Positions 18,675 through 27,267 of a stretch of 47,459 nt of DNA are shown here, in pieces. A program made the position numbers and the translations under genes. The DNA is from an uncultured Bacteroidales bacterium (GTDB lineage: Bacteria; Bacteroidota; Bacteroidia; Bacteroidales; UBA932), in contig CAMHKQ010000018.1 in assembly GCA_946185745.1 (NCBI GenBank), positions 1-47,459 on the forward strand, written 5' to 3'. Positions within the stretch are counted from its first letter, which is position 1. Each line of letters starts with the position of its first letter. Under the pieces are notes generated by a model. It was given only the letters and a program-made list of their open reading frames with translations. It ran no database searches and had not been told where the DNA came from.

Positions 18675-20006
18675 ATGGAACTGTCCCCGCTCACTGCCGT
18701 TTCCCCCTTGGACGGAAGATATTCCGCCAAGACTTCCCCCCTTCGCGAGTACTTCAGCGAGTACGCCCTCATCCGTTATCGTGTCAGGATAGAGATAGAG
18801 TATTTCAAGGCTCTGTGCCACATTCCGTTACCTCAGCTTAAAGGGGTCAAGACGGAAGGCCTGGACAGGCTTTGGGCCGATTTTTCCCTGCAAGATGCGG
18901 CAAGGGTCAAGGAAATCGAGCGCACCACCAACCACGACGTCAAGGCGGTGGAGTACTGGATCAAAGAGCGTCTGGCCGGGTTCGGGCTTGACGAAAAGGC
19001 CGAATTCATCCACTTCGGGCTCACTTCGCAGGACATCAACAACACCGCCCAGCCGCTCATGCTCAAGGAGGCCGTGCAGAATGTATATCTGCCTGCCCTT
19101 AAGGAAGTTACGGCCAGCATAGAGGCGCTTGCGCAGGAGTGGAAGGACGTTCCGATGCTGGCGCACACCCACGGCCAGCCCGCCACCCCCACCAGGGTGG
19201 GCAAGGAACTGGAAGTGTTCACGGCCAGGCTCAGGGAGCAGACAGCAATCCTGGAGTCCCTCCCCTGTCCCGCCAAATTCGGCGGCGCCACCGGAGGGAT
19301 GAACGCCCACAAGGTGGCCTACCCGGCAGTGGACTGGAATTCATTCGCCAGCGCTTTCGTGAGCGGACTCGGCCTCAGGCGTTCATATCCCACCACCCAG
19401 ATAGAGCATTACGACGGGCTTGCCGCCATATTCGACGCGGTAAGGCGTATCAACGTAATACTCATCGACTTGTGCAGGGACATCTGGACCTACATTTCAA
19501 TGGAGTATTTCCACCAGAAAGTGGTGGCAGGCGAAGTCGGTTCCTCCGCGATGCCCCACAAGGTCAACCCCATCGATTTCGAAAATGCCGAAGGCAATCT
19601 GGGAATGGCAAACGCGGTGCTCACGTTCCTGAGCCTCAAGCTGCCGGTATCGCGGCTCCAGAGAGACCTCACCGATTCCACCGTCCTCCGCAACATGGGC
19701 GTTCCCTTCGGCCACGGCATGACCGCGCTGGCCTCCATCAGGAAGGGCCTGGGCAAGCTCATACTCAACCGCAAGGCGATTGAAGCCGACCTCGAGCGCA
19801 ACTGGGCCGTGGTGGCGGAAGCCCTCCAGACCATACTCCGCCGCGAGGGCTATCCCAAGCCTTATGAGACACTGAAAGCCCTCACCCGGACGGGCGAGGG
19901 CATCTCGAAGGAAAGCGTCAGGGCCTTCATCGACTCGCTGGATGTTCCCGAAAGCGTAAAAGCCGAAATGAGGGCTGTCACGCCGGAATCCTACATCGGT
20001 TACTGA
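18675..20006 (+). CDS. purB: Adenylosuccinate lyase
   Basis: This 443-residue member of the fumarase/aspartase superfamily acts twice: it cleaves SAICAR to AICAR plus fumarate, and adenylosuccinate to AMP plus fumarate. The start MELSPLTAVSPLDGRY is the family start; an in-frame GTG 14 codons upstream lies before the promoter box and is rejected. AHTHGQPATPT carries the catalytic His and SSAMPHKVNPIDFEN is the signature loop with the catalytic Ser. It is divergent from the purine operon and its 3' end overlaps that of purA by 7 bases, so SAICAR synthesis and cleavage sit side by side. Confidence 0.97.
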   Translation: MELSPLTAVSPLDGRYSAKTSPLREYFSEYALIRYRVRIEIEYFKALCHIPLPQLKGVKTEGLDRLWADFSLQDAARVKEIERTTNHDVKAVEYWIKERLAGFGLDEKAEFIHFGLTSQDINNTAQPLMLKEAVQNVYLPALKEVTASIEALAQEWKDVPMLAHTHGQPATPTRVGKELEVFTARLREQTAILESLPCPAKFGGATGGMNAHKVAYPAVDWNSFASAFVSGLGLRRSYPTTQIEHYDGLAAIFDAVRRINVILIDLCRDIWTYISMEYFHQKVVAGEVGSSAMPHKVNPIDFENAEGNLGMANAVLTFLSLKLPVSRLQRDLTDSTVLRNMGVPFGHGMTALASIRKGLGKLILNRKAIEADLERNWAVVAEALQTILRREGYPKPYETLKALTRTGEGISKESVRAFIDSLDVPESVKAEMRAVTPESYIGY

Positions 20007-21271
20007 TATTCGATGATGGTGTCGCGGTCGGGGCCCAGCGAGACTATCCGGATGGGCACGCCGATTTCTTTCTCAAGGAAAGCCACATAGTCGTTGAACT
20101 CCCTGGGGAGGCTCGCCGGATCGGTGACGCCCTGGAGGTGGCAGTGCCAGCCCTTGAATTCGGTGTAGACGGGCTCCACCGGCGCGTCGGTTTCGGCCGG
20201 GACTTCGCTTACGACGGTATCACCAAGTTTGTAGGCCGTACAGACCTTGATGGTCTCGAAACTGTCCAGGCAGTCCGCCTTCATCATTACCAGATCGGTG
20301 ACGCCGTTCACCATCACGGCATATTTGAGGGCCACCAGATCGAGCCAGCCGGTGCGCCTCGGACGGCCGGTTACGGCTCCGAATTCGTGGCCGGCGGCAC
20401 GGATGGCAGCACCCGTTTCGTCAAACAGTTCAGTGGGGAACGGCCCCTCGCCCACGCGGGTGCAGTAGGCCTTGAACACGCCGAACACCCTTCCGATACG
20501 GCCGGGCGCCACGCCAAGGCCGGTGCACACTCCCCCGATACAGGTGCTGGACGAGGTGACGAACGGATAGGAGCCGTGGTCCACGTCGAGCATGGAGCCC
20601 TGGGCTCCCTCCGCCAGCATTGTTTTGCCCGAAGACAGCAGGTCGTTCACAAAATAGGCGCCGTTCACCATCCTGAAGCCGCGGAGGAACGCTACGGCCT
20701 CAAGGAATTCGGCGTCAGCGGCGTCGGGGTCGCATTCGAACCCGATTGCCTTGATGCGGGCCACATGGACAGCCTTGAGGGCCTTCCACATTTCCACGAA
20801 GTCAGACCTGAAGATGTCTCCCGCGCGCAGGGATACGCGCGCAATCTTATCGGTATAGGCAGGACCTATGCCCCTGAGGGTGGAGCCTATCTTCTTGCCT
20901 TTGGCCGCAGCCCATTCGTTTGCGGCGTCGAGGAGGCGGTGGGTGGGAAGGATGAGGGTGGCCTTGCGGCTGATCACAAGCCTTTCGCGGGCATCGGCCC
21001 CGAGCTCCATAGCCTGGCCGCATTCCTCACGGAATTCTATCGGATCGAGCACCACGCCCCCGCCTATCAGGTTGATGCAGCCTTTGCGGAAGATGCCGGA
21101 CGGCAGGCTCCTCGCCGTGAAATGGCGGCCTTCGAAAAGGAGGGAATGGCCCGCGTTGGGACCGCCCTGGAACCTGGCGACGGCAGGATACCTGCCGGCG
21201 AGCACGTCCACTATCTTGCCTTTGCCTTCATCTCCCCACTGGAGGCCGAGAACCACGTCTAATTTTGCCAT
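20000..21271 (-). CDS. purA: Adenylosuccinate synthetase
   Basis: The protein is 423 residues. It makes adenylosuccinate from IMP and aspartate using GTP, the first step from IMP to AMP. The N-terminal GLQWGDEGKGKIVD loop with catalytic Asp is clear, as are GGPNAGH and the substrate-binding GVCTGLGVAP and TGRPRRTGWLD regions. It lies 13 bases downstream of an SGNH hydrolase gene on the same strand and probably shares its promoter at 21952-21959. The stop codon overlaps the end of purB, so the two genes that act in sequence on adenylosuccinate converge. Confidence 0.97.
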   Translation of the reverse strand: MAKLDVVLGLQWGDEGKGKIVDVLAGRYPAVARFQGGPNAGHSLLFEGRHFTARSLPSGIFRKGCINLIGGGVVLDPIEFREECGQAMELGADARERLVISRKATLILPTHRLLDAANEWAAAKGKKIGSTLRGIGPAYTDKIARVSLRAGDIFRSDFVEMWKALKAVHVARIKAIGFECDPDAADAEFLEAVAFLRGFRMVNGAYFVNDLLSSGKTMLAEGAQGSMLDVDHGSYPFVTSSSTCIGGVCTGLGVAPGRIGRVFGVFKAYCTRVGEGPFPTELFDETGAAIRAAGHEFGAVTGRPRRTGWLDLVALKYAVMVNGVTDLVMMKADCLDSFETIKVCTAYKLGDTVVSEVPAETDAPVEPVYTEFKGWHCHLQGVTDPASLPREFNDYVAFLEKEIGVPIRIVSLGPDRDTIIEYQ

Positions 21272-21284
21272 ATATCGGAACTGG

Positions 21285-21938
21285 TTATTTCAGGTTCTTT
21301 AAAAGGATGTCGCCCATTATCTTGAAGCAGGCGGCATTGGGATGCACGTTGTCGTGGGTATAGGGCCCGCCGGCCGTGAAATCGAGGCCTGCAAAATAGT
21401 CTATGAACTTGATATGCTTTGACTTTGCGTATGCCAGCAGCTGCGCATTGATGTCCTTCACCGTTTCGGTGACATCGCCGGCTTCGGGACGCCATCCGAT
21501 GTAGGTGGAGGGCGTGAGGGCGCACAGGACGGGCTTGATGCGGTTGGCCTTTGCCAGCTCGCACATGCTGATTATGTTTTCCACTATTTCCTTGGGACGC
21601 GAAGCGCCTTCGTTCAGGCCCACGTCGTTGATGCCGGCCAGGATGACCACATACTTGGGATGCAGGGCGATGACGTCGGTGCGCATGCGGCAGAGAATCT
21701 GCGCGGTGCACTGGCCGGAGATGCCGCGGTCCAGGAAGTTGTTGTCGGTGAAGAAGTCCGGGTCGGCATCCTTCCAGATCTGGGTGATGGAATCGCCAAG
21801 AAGGACGGCTCTGGGCCTGACGGTGACCGCGGCGTTTTCTTCTTCGTATCGTTTTGCGTTGGGAAAATCTGTGTTCTGCGCAAATGCGCCGAGGCAGCAG
21901 AACACCATCGAAACAATGAACAGTGCTTTTGTTTTCAT
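21285..21938 (-). CDS. Secreted SGNH/GDSL hydrolase
   Basis: This 217-residue protein has a signal peptide (about residues 1-20, FVSMVFCCLGAFA-Q type). The SGNH landmarks are present: GDS with catalytic Ser50, Asn104 in AGIND, and the C-terminal Asp196/His199 in HDNVHPN. Such enzymes hydrolyse esters, often acetyl groups on carbohydrates, in the periplasm or outside. The substrate cannot be read. It is the first gene of a likely two-gene unit with purA, 13 bases apart; the link with purine metabolism is unexplained and may be only shared transcription. Confidence 0.88.
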   Translation of the reverse strand: MKTKALFIVSMVFCCLGAFAQNTDFPNAKRYEEENAAVTVRPRAVLLGDSITQIWKDADPDFFTDNNFLDRGISGQCTAQILCRMRTDVIALHPKYVVILAGINDVGLNEGASRPKEIVENIISMCELAKANRIKPVLCALTPSTYIGWRPEAGDVTETVKDINAQLLAYAKSKHIKFIDYFAGLDFTAGGPYTHDNVHPNAACFKIMGDILLKNLK

Positions 21939-21951
21939 ACCGTAAAGATAG

Positions 21952-21959
21952 CAAATATA
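21952..21959 (-). promoter_or_regulatory. -7 promoter box of the SGNH hydrolase-purA unit (TATATTTG)
   Basis: An exact TAnnTTTG match on the minus strand, 13 bases before the hydrolase ATG. It implies a 5' leader of fewer than ten bases. Confidence 0.7.
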
Positions 21960-22053
21960 TGGATGCCGCGCACAATTATTTTTTCACATCCGATTGTTCA
22001 TAAATTTGTTGAAAAAGTGCATGGCCGATGCCTGCCCCGATTTATTTTTTGCT

Positions 22054-22061
22054 TACCTTTG
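22054..22061 (+). promoter_or_regulatory. -7 promoter box of the guaB operon (TACCTTTG)
   Basis: An exact TAnnTTTG match 17 bases before the guaB start. The 140-bp divergent region 21939-22078 also holds the hydrolase promoter. Between the two boxes it is AT-rich, and no riboswitch-like fold was recognised. Confidence 0.7.
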
Positions 22062-22078
22062 CAAAACTGAAGTAACGT

Positions 22079-23167
22079 ATGTCTTTTATCCAGGAAAGAA
22101 TCGTACAGGAAGGTCTCACTTTCGACGACGTACTTCTGGTCCCGGCGTGGTCCGAAGTACTTCCCAGGGAAGTTTCCCTCAAAAGCAAATTCACCAGAAA
22201 TATCAGTGTCGAGCTGCCGATAGTCTCAGCCGCAATGGACACAGTCACTGAAGCCCCTATGGCCACGGCTCTTGCAAAAGAAGGTGGAATAGGGGTTATT
22301 CATAAGAACATGTCCATAGAGGACCAGGCCGCTCAGGTGGCCCAGGTTCGCGTCCAGGGCCTCATGGTAGCCGCCGCCCTCGGCATCACCGGGGACGTGC
22401 TTGACAGGGCTGCCGCGCTGAAGGAAGCCGGTGTCGATGCGGTAGTGCTCGATTCCGCCCACGGCCACAGCCGGGGTGTGGTCAAGGCCCTGCGCAAGGT
22501 CAAGGCGGCCTTCCCCGACCTTGACGTGGTGGTGGGCAACGTGGCCACCGCCCAGGCCACGAAGTGCCTGATAGAGAACGGAGCCGACGCCGTCAAGGTG
22601 GGCATAGGTCCCGGCAGCATCTGCACCACCCGCGTGGTGGCGGGTGTGGGAGTCCCCCAGCTCACCGCCATTTTCGACTGCGCCAAGGCGGCCGAAGGCA
22701 GCGGAGTCCCCATCATCGCCGACGGCGGCCTGCGCTACAGCGGCGACCTGGTAAAGGCCTTTGCGGCCGGAGCCGACTGCGTCATGTGCGGCAGCATGTT
22801 CGCCGGCACCGCGGAGGCCCCGGGCGAAATCTTCGAAGACTTCAAGAACGGCAAGAAATTCAAGATCTACCGCGGAATGGGCAGCATCGACGCCATGGAG
22901 GCGGGCTCTAAAGACCGCTACTTCCAGACCGGAGCCATGAAACTCGTGCCGGAAGGAATAGTCGGCAGGGTGCCCTACAAAGGCCCGGTCGGAGACGTCA
23001 TCTACCAGCTGACAGGCGGTCTCCGCAGCGGCATGGGCTACTGCGGCGCGCGTGACCTGGAAGAGCTCAAGAAAGCCTCGTTCGTCCGAATCACCTCGAA
23101 CGGAGTGGTCGAGAACCACCCCCACGACCTTACGATCGCCAAGCCCGCTCCCAACTACAACAAGTAA
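22079..23167 (+). CDS. guaB: IMP dehydrogenase lacking the CBS (Bateman) domain
   Basis: It oxidises IMP to XMP with NAD, the committed step to GMP. It is only 362 residues; typical bacterial GuaB has about 490. The catalytic loop [11 protein letters not shown] with Cys182 is present, as is the flap with YRGMGS and the Arg280-Tyr281 dyad. The dyad separates IMP dehydrogenase from GMP reductase. What is missing is the ~120-residue regulatory Bateman domain: the chain passes from [16 protein letters not shown] straight to the barrel around residues 88-96, with no frameshift. CBS-less forms are known in Borrelia and Cryptosporidium. Allosteric control by ATP/GTP through CBS should be absent. It heads a plus-strand operon with nucleobase permeases and apt. 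Confidence 0.95.
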   Translation: MSFIQERIVQEGLTFDDVLLVPAWSEVLPREVSLKSKFTRNISVELPIVSAAMDTVTEAPMATALAKEGGIGVIHKNMSIEDQAAQVAQVRVQGLMVAAALGITGDVLDRAAALKEAGVDAVVLDSAHGHSRGVVKALRKVKAAFPDLDVVVGNVATAQATKCLIENGADAVKVGIGPGSICTTRVVAGVGVPQLTAIFDCAKAAEGSGVPIIADGGLRYSGDLVKAFAAGADCVMCGSMFAGTAEAPGEIFEDFKNGKKFKIYRGMGSIDAMEAGSKDRYFQTGAMKLVPEGIVGRVPYKGPVGDVIYQLTGGLRSGMGYCGARDLEELKKASFVRITSNGVVENHPHDLTIAKPAPNYNK

Positions 23168-23202
23168 CTTATTCCCCTAAATAATCATTTTAATACAAAC
23201 AA

Positions 23203-24561
23203 ATGACAAAACAAACCCAAACAGCCGTCTTCGATGCAAGGTCGCTCGGAACCGGCAAAATGCTGACGCTGGGTCTCCAGCACATGTTCGCCATGTTCGG
23301 CGCCACCGTCCTGGTGCCGGTAATCACAGGTCTCTCGATGAGCGCCACCCTGCTCTTCGCAGGTCTCGGCACCCTCATCTTCCATCTCTGCACCAAAATG
23401 AAGGTCCCCGCATTCCTGGGTTCGTCCTTCGCATTCCTCGGCGGATACGCCACCGTGGTGCAGATGGGCATGGCCGGCGGCCTCACCCAGGCGCAGGCCC
23501 TTCCCTATGCCTGCATCGGCGTCTTCTGCGCAGGCCTCATGTACTTCGTGCTCGCGGGCCTTTTCGCCTGGTTCGGGCCCAAGAAGGTGATGCGCTTCTT
23601 CCCGCCCATCGTCACCGGTCCCATCATCATCGCCATCGGCCTCACCCTTTCCGGCTCGGCCATCTCCAACTGCACTCAGAACTGGTGGATCGCACTGCTC
23701 GCGATAGTCATCATCGTCGTGGCCAACATCTGGGGCAAGGGCATGATCAAGATCATCCCCATCCTGCTCGGCGTGCTGGGCTCCTACATCGTTGCGGCAT
23801 GTTTCGGCCTCTGTGACTTCACCCCGGTGAAGGAAGCCGCCTGGATCGGCCTTCCCGTCAAGTGGGACAACACCGCCATATCGGTATTCTCCAATCCCAA
23901 CTGGGGCCTGATCGTTGCCGCCATCATCGCCATCCTGCCCATCTCGCTCGCAACCATGATGGAGCACATCGGCGACATGTGCGCAATCTCCTCGACCACC
24001 GGCATCAACTACCTCGAGGATCCCGGCCTGCACCGCACCCTCATGGGAGACGGCCTCGCCACCGCCCTCGCCTCGGTCTTCGGCGCACCTGCCAACACCA
24101 CCTACGGCGAGAACACCGGCGTGCTCAACCTCACCAAGGTCTACGACCCGCGCGTCATCCGCATCGCGGCCATCTTCGCGATAGTCCTTTCCTTCTGCCC
24201 GAAGTTCTCGGCTGTCATCGCCTGCATGCCCGCAGCCACCATCGGAGGCGTTTCCCTGGTGCTCTACGGTATGATAAGCGCAGTGGGTGTCCGCAACATC
24301 GTCGAGAACCAGGTGGACTTCAAGGCTTCCCGCAATGTGATCATCGCCGCCCTCATCCTGGTGCTTGCAATCGGCATCAAGTACGGCGCCAACGACTCCG
24401 TCTCGATCGGCTTCACCTCCCTCTCCGGCCTTGCCATCGCAGCCATCGTGGGTGTGGTCCTGAATGCCATACTGCCCGGGAAAGATTATGAATTCGGCAC
24501 CAACGCCAAGGGCGACACCTCAGTCGACTTCGAAGTCAACCGTCTCGAAAACAACAAATAA
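23203..24561 (+). CDS. NCS2 nucleobase permease, UraA-like
   Basis: This 452-residue inner-membrane protein has about 14 hydrophobic segments and belongs to the nucleobase:cation symporter-2 family. MMEHIGD (Glu254), DPGLHRTLMGDGLAT and NTTYGENTGV match the uracil-permease subgroup, where the Glu residues of the EH and YGEN motifs bind the base. The His that follows in UraA (EHVGH) is Asp here, as in many other NCS2 members. The short acidic C-terminal tail is unremarkable. It sits 35 bases after guaB and 4 bases before apt. Uracil is the best guess from motifs, but xanthine or other bases are possible given the purine neighbours. Confidence 0.87.
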   Translation: MTKQTQTAVFDARSLGTGKMLTLGLQHMFAMFGATVLVPVITGLSMSATLLFAGLGTLIFHLCTKMKVPAFLGSSFAFLGGYATVVQMGMAGGLTQAQALPYACIGVFCAGLMYFVLAGLFAWFGPKKVMRFFPPIVTGPIIIAIGLTLSGSAISNCTQNWWIALLAIVIIVVANIWGKGMIKIIPILLGVLGSYIVAACFGLCDFTPVKEAAWIGLPVKWDNTAISVFSNPNWGLIVAAIIAILPISLATMMEHIGDMCAISSTTGINYLEDPGLHRTLMGDGLATALASVFGAPANTTYGENTGVLNLTKVYDPRVIRIAAIFAIVLSFCPKFSAVIACMPAATIGGVSLVLYGMISAVGVRNIVENQVDFKASRNVIIAALILVLAIGIKYGANDSVSIGFTSLSGLAIAAIVGVVLNAILPGKDYEFGTNAKGDTSVDFEVNRLENNK

Positions 24562-24565
24562 TATA

Positions 24566-25099
24566 ATGGACAATTCTCTGGAGGAGCTTCTCCTTAAAAA
24601 CCTCAAAAGCATCCCCGATTTTCCCGTGAAGGGCGTCCTCTTCAGGGATGTGACCACCCTTTACGGCAACCCTGAATGTCTCAGGGCCATGGTAGCGGCC
24701 ATAGCCGCCATCTACCGTGACTGCGGAATCACCAAGGTCCTGGGAATTGAATCCCGCGGGTTCATCGCGGGCGCGGCCATAGCCTGCGAGCTCGGCGCCG
24801 GATTCGTCCCGGTGCGCAAGCCCGGCAAACTGCCCCGCGACGTGTATTTCGCGACGTACCAGAAAGAGTACGGACCGGACACGATAGAAATCCACAAGGA
24901 CGCCCTCACCAGCGACGACGTGGTGCTCATCCATGACGACCTGCTCGCCACCGGAGGCACCAGCGCCGCGACCGTCGAGCTCATGACCCATTTCGGAATA
25001 GAGAAAATCTACGCGAACTACATCATCGAGCTCACGAGTGAATTCCCGGAGGCACGTTCCAGGGTTGGCGTGCCGGTAACCTCCCTTTTAAAACTCTAA
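24566..25099 (+). CDS. apt: Adenine phosphoribosyltransferase
   Basis: The protein is 177 residues (E. coli Apt is 183). It converts adenine and PRPP to AMP in the cytoplasm. The type I PRPP loop VVLIHDDLLATGGTS is at 119-133; FRDVTTL, ESRGFIAGAA and KPGKLP are typical of Apt. I start at MDNSLEELL; the frame is open further upstream but there it runs through the permease gene. The operon context, with permeases on both sides, fits uptake followed by trapping of adenine. Confidence 0.96.
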   Translation: MDNSLEELLLKNLKSIPDFPVKGVLFRDVTTLYGNPECLRAMVAAIAAIYRDCGITKVLGIESRGFIAGAAIACELGAGFVPVRKPGKLPRDVYFATYQKEYGPDTIEIHKDALTSDDVVLIHDDLLATGGTSAATVELMTHFGIEKIYANYIIELTSEFPEARSRVGVPVTSLLKL

Positions 25100-25132
25100 C
25101 CTATTAAATATCAACTTCATAAATTACATTTT

Positions 25133-25852
25133 ATGCAGCTCAAACATTTCTTCGCCGCCGCAGCGGTGATCGCCTTCGCTCAAGGAGCGTTCGCACAGAC
25201 CAATGTACAGACCTTCTATGATTTCGGCAACGGCCGCCAGTACCTAACCACCACTTTCGAGATGTTCAAGGGTGATGAATTCGGAGACACCTTCTTCTTC
25301 ATCGACCACTACTACACCACATCGGAGCAGAGGGCCGCTGGCGCCGCAAGCGCAATAAACGGCAGCTATTTCGAAATCGAACGCGGCATCAACTTCTGGC
25401 AGGATTCCAAGCTCAAGGACCTCAGCGGCCATATCGAGTATGACGGCAGCAGCTGGGGCGCAGGCCTTCTCTGCATCGGCGCAAAATACTTCCTCCATTC
25501 CGCCGATTACAGCAAGACCTTCACCGCGGCCCTCATGTACGACTACCATATCGGTATCGGCGGTGCCGATATCCCCATCAAGTTCTCCGGCGTCTGGGGC
25601 TTCAACGACCTCTTCGGGCTCAAGGGCCTCGTATTCAAGGGCTTCTGCGACATCTGGGGCAACAACAGCCTCTTTGCCGACGGCTCCACCGCCAAGTTCT
25701 CCATACTCACCGAACCCCAGCTCTGGTTCAACCTGGGCAATCTCTTCGCCAACCATCTCGACATAGGTACCGAGATCGAGCTTTCATACAACTTCGCCGG
25801 TAACAAGGGCTTCATGTGCAATCCCTGCGCAGGTATCCGCTGGACCTTCTAG
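25133..25852 (+). CDS. Outer-membrane beta-barrel, DUF5020/Tsx-like; candidate nucleobase or nucleoside channel
   Basis: This 239-residue protein has a signal peptide (cleavage near AFA-Q, residue 22). The mature part alternates aromatic and polar residues as in beta-strands, begins with NVQTFYDFG and ends with an aromatic terminus, GIRWTF, as expected for a BAM-assembled barrel of about 12 strands. The pattern recalls the DUF5020 family and, more distantly, the Tsx nucleoside channel. It lies between apt and the AzgA permease, 33 and 3 bases away, so it is an operon member. From that context I infer passage of nucleosides or bases across the outer membrane. No direct substrate evidence is visible. 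Confidence 0.75.
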   Translation: MQLKHFFAAAAVIAFAQGAFAQTNVQTFYDFGNGRQYLTTTFEMFKGDEFGDTFFFIDHYYTTSEQRAAGAASAINGSYFEIERGINFWQDSKLKDLSGHIEYDGSSWGAGLLCIGAKYFLHSADYSKTFTAALMYDYHIGIGGADIPIKFSGVWGFNDLFGLKGLVFKGFCDIWGNNSLFADGSTAKFSILTEPQLWFNLGNLFANHLDIGTEIELSYNFAGNKGFMCNPCAGIRWTF

Positions 25853-25855
25853 CCT

Positions 25856-27181
25856 ATGTCAGCATTCCATAAACTGTTCGGGTTCGACCCGACCAAGAAC
25901 AATGTCCGCACGGAAATCCTTGCGGGCCTGACTACCTTCCTGACGATGGCCTACATCCTGGCCGTCAATCCCGGTATCTTCAGCGCCCTGCCCGGAATGC
26001 CCGCCGGTTCGGTGTTCACAGCCACAGCCCTTGCAGCCATCGTCGGTACTCTCGTGATGGCCCTCTATGCCAAGAAGCCTTTCGCCCTCGCTCCCGGCAT
26101 GGGCCTGAATGCGTTCTTCGTATTCACGGTGTGCCTCACCATGGGCCACAGCTGGCAGTTCGCCCTCACGGCAGTCCTCCTCGAAGGTATCATCTTCATC
26201 ATCCTCACCCTCACCAAGGTGCGCACATGGCTCATCAACGCCATTCCCGGCACGCTCAAGAAAGCCATAGGCGCGGGTATCGGCCTGTTCATCGCCTTCA
26301 TCGGCATGCAGAACGCCGGCATCATCGTTAACAACGACGCAACCCTCGTTTCCCTAGGCGACCTTACCCACGGCAAGGCCCTCCTCGGCATGATCGGCCT
26401 CTTCATCACCGCCGGCCTCGTTATGGCCAAGGTGCGCGGAGGCATCCTCTGGGGCATCCTCATCACCGCCGCCCTCGGCCTCGTCATCAAGGATCCCGCA
26501 ACCGGCGCGGCAATCACCACCCTTCCCAAGGCGGTGGTCTCGATGCCCGACAGCATCAGCCCGATCTTCTGCAAGTTCGAGTGGTCGCAGATCCTCAGCT
26601 GGGACATGCTCGCCGTCGTGTTCACCTTCCTCTTCATCGACATGTTCGACACCATGGGCACCATCATCGGCGTCCATCAGGGTGCAGGCCTTATCCAGAA
26701 AGGCAGCGACGAGATTCCTGGTGTCGAGAAGATGTTCCTTGCAGACGCCATCGCTACCGTAGCCGGCGCCTGCTTCGGAACCTCCACCACCACTACCTAC
26801 GTGGAAAGCACCGCCGGTGTGGGTGAAGGCGGCCGCACGGGTCTCACGGCCTTCTCAACCGCCGTCTGCTTCGCTCTCGCCCTCTTCCTGAGCCCCATCT
26901 TCCTCGCCATCCCCGGCGCGGCCACCGCTCCTGCGCTCATTATCGTAGGCGTGATGATGATGGGACCCGTCAAGACCATCCACTGGGACGACTACTGCAG
27001 GGCGATTCCCGCATTCCTCACCATTATTCTCATGCCTCTGGCTTACTCCATCTCCGACGGCATCCTCATCGGCGTAATCTCCTACGTCATCTGCCATGCA
27101 GTCGCCGGCAAGTTCAAAGACATCTCCATAACGATGTGGATACTCGCGGCGCTCTTCATCTGCAAGTACATCTTCATATAG
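25856..27181 (+). CDS. AzgA-family adenine/guanine/hypoxanthine permease
   Basis: This is a 441-residue inner-membrane protein. Family hallmarks are LAGLTTFLTMAYILAVNP near the N-terminus, APGMGLNAFF, the DMFDTMGT motif and TTTYVESTAGVGEGGRTG. It resembles PbuG/PbuO of Bacillus and PurP/YicO of E. coli, which import purine bases by proton symport. It is the last gene of the guaB operon, starting 3 bases after the outer-membrane gene, and is followed by a strong terminator. Which purine it prefers cannot be read from sequence. Confidence 0.93.
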   Translation: MSAFHKLFGFDPTKNNVRTEILAGLTTFLTMAYILAVNPGIFSALPGMPAGSVFTATALAAIVGTLVMALYAKKPFALAPGMGLNAFFVFTVCLTMGHSWQFALTAVLLEGIIFIILTLTKVRTWLINAIPGTLKKAIGAGIGLFIAFIGMQNAGIIVNNDATLVSLGDLTHGKALLGMIGLFITAGLVMAKVRGGILWGILITAALGLVIKDPATGAAITTLPKAVVSMPDSISPIFCKFEWSQILSWDMLAVVFTFLFIDMFDTMGTIIGVHQGAGLIQKGSDEIPGVEKMFLADAIATVAGACFGTSTTTTYVESTAGVGEGGRTGLTAFSTAVCFALALFLSPIFLAIPGAATAPALIIVGVMMMGPVKTIHWDDYCRAIPAFLTIILMPLAYSISDGILIGVISYVICHAVAGKFKDISITMWILAALFICKYIFI

Positions 27182-27205
27182 GGCGTTGACGCCCCGTGTT
27201 TATTC

Positions 27206-27252
27206 CGGCACCTGTGCACCTCTGCACAGGTGCCGTATTTTTTAAATTTTTT
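27206..27252 (+). terminator. Strong intrinsic terminator of the guaB-azgA operon
   Basis: A perfect 13-bp stem, CGGCACCTGTGCA at 27206-27218 against its complement at 27223-27235, with a CCTC loop, followed by two T-rich runs (27237-27252). A smaller GGGCG/CGCCC hairpin (27181-27194) precedes it, starting at the azgA stop codon. Confidence 0.92.
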
Positions 27253-27254
27253 CT

Positions 27255-27262
27255 TAACTTTG
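27255..27262 (+). promoter_or_regulatory. -7 promoter box of the relA/spoT-uvrB unit (TAACTTTG)
   Basis: An exact TAnnTTTG match that ends only 5 bases before the ATG at 27268 and directly follows the upstream terminator. Transcription would start at or next to the ATG, so the message is probably leaderless. Confidence 0.7.
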
Positions 27263-27267
27263 TTTCG

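Noticed and set aside
21960..22053. Possible small RNA or operator between the SGNH hydrolase and guaB
   Set aside because: The stretch is AT-rich with no convincing inverted repeat beyond the two promoter boxes.
22079..23167. Reading the short guaB as a GMP reductase
   Set aside because: The Arg-Tyr dyad in DRYFQ and the GRVPYKG flap are IMP dehydrogenase features; only the CBS domain is missing.
27196..27267. In-frame 24-codon extension of the RSH gene
   Set aside because: It would be translated through a 13-bp terminator hairpin and the promoter box.
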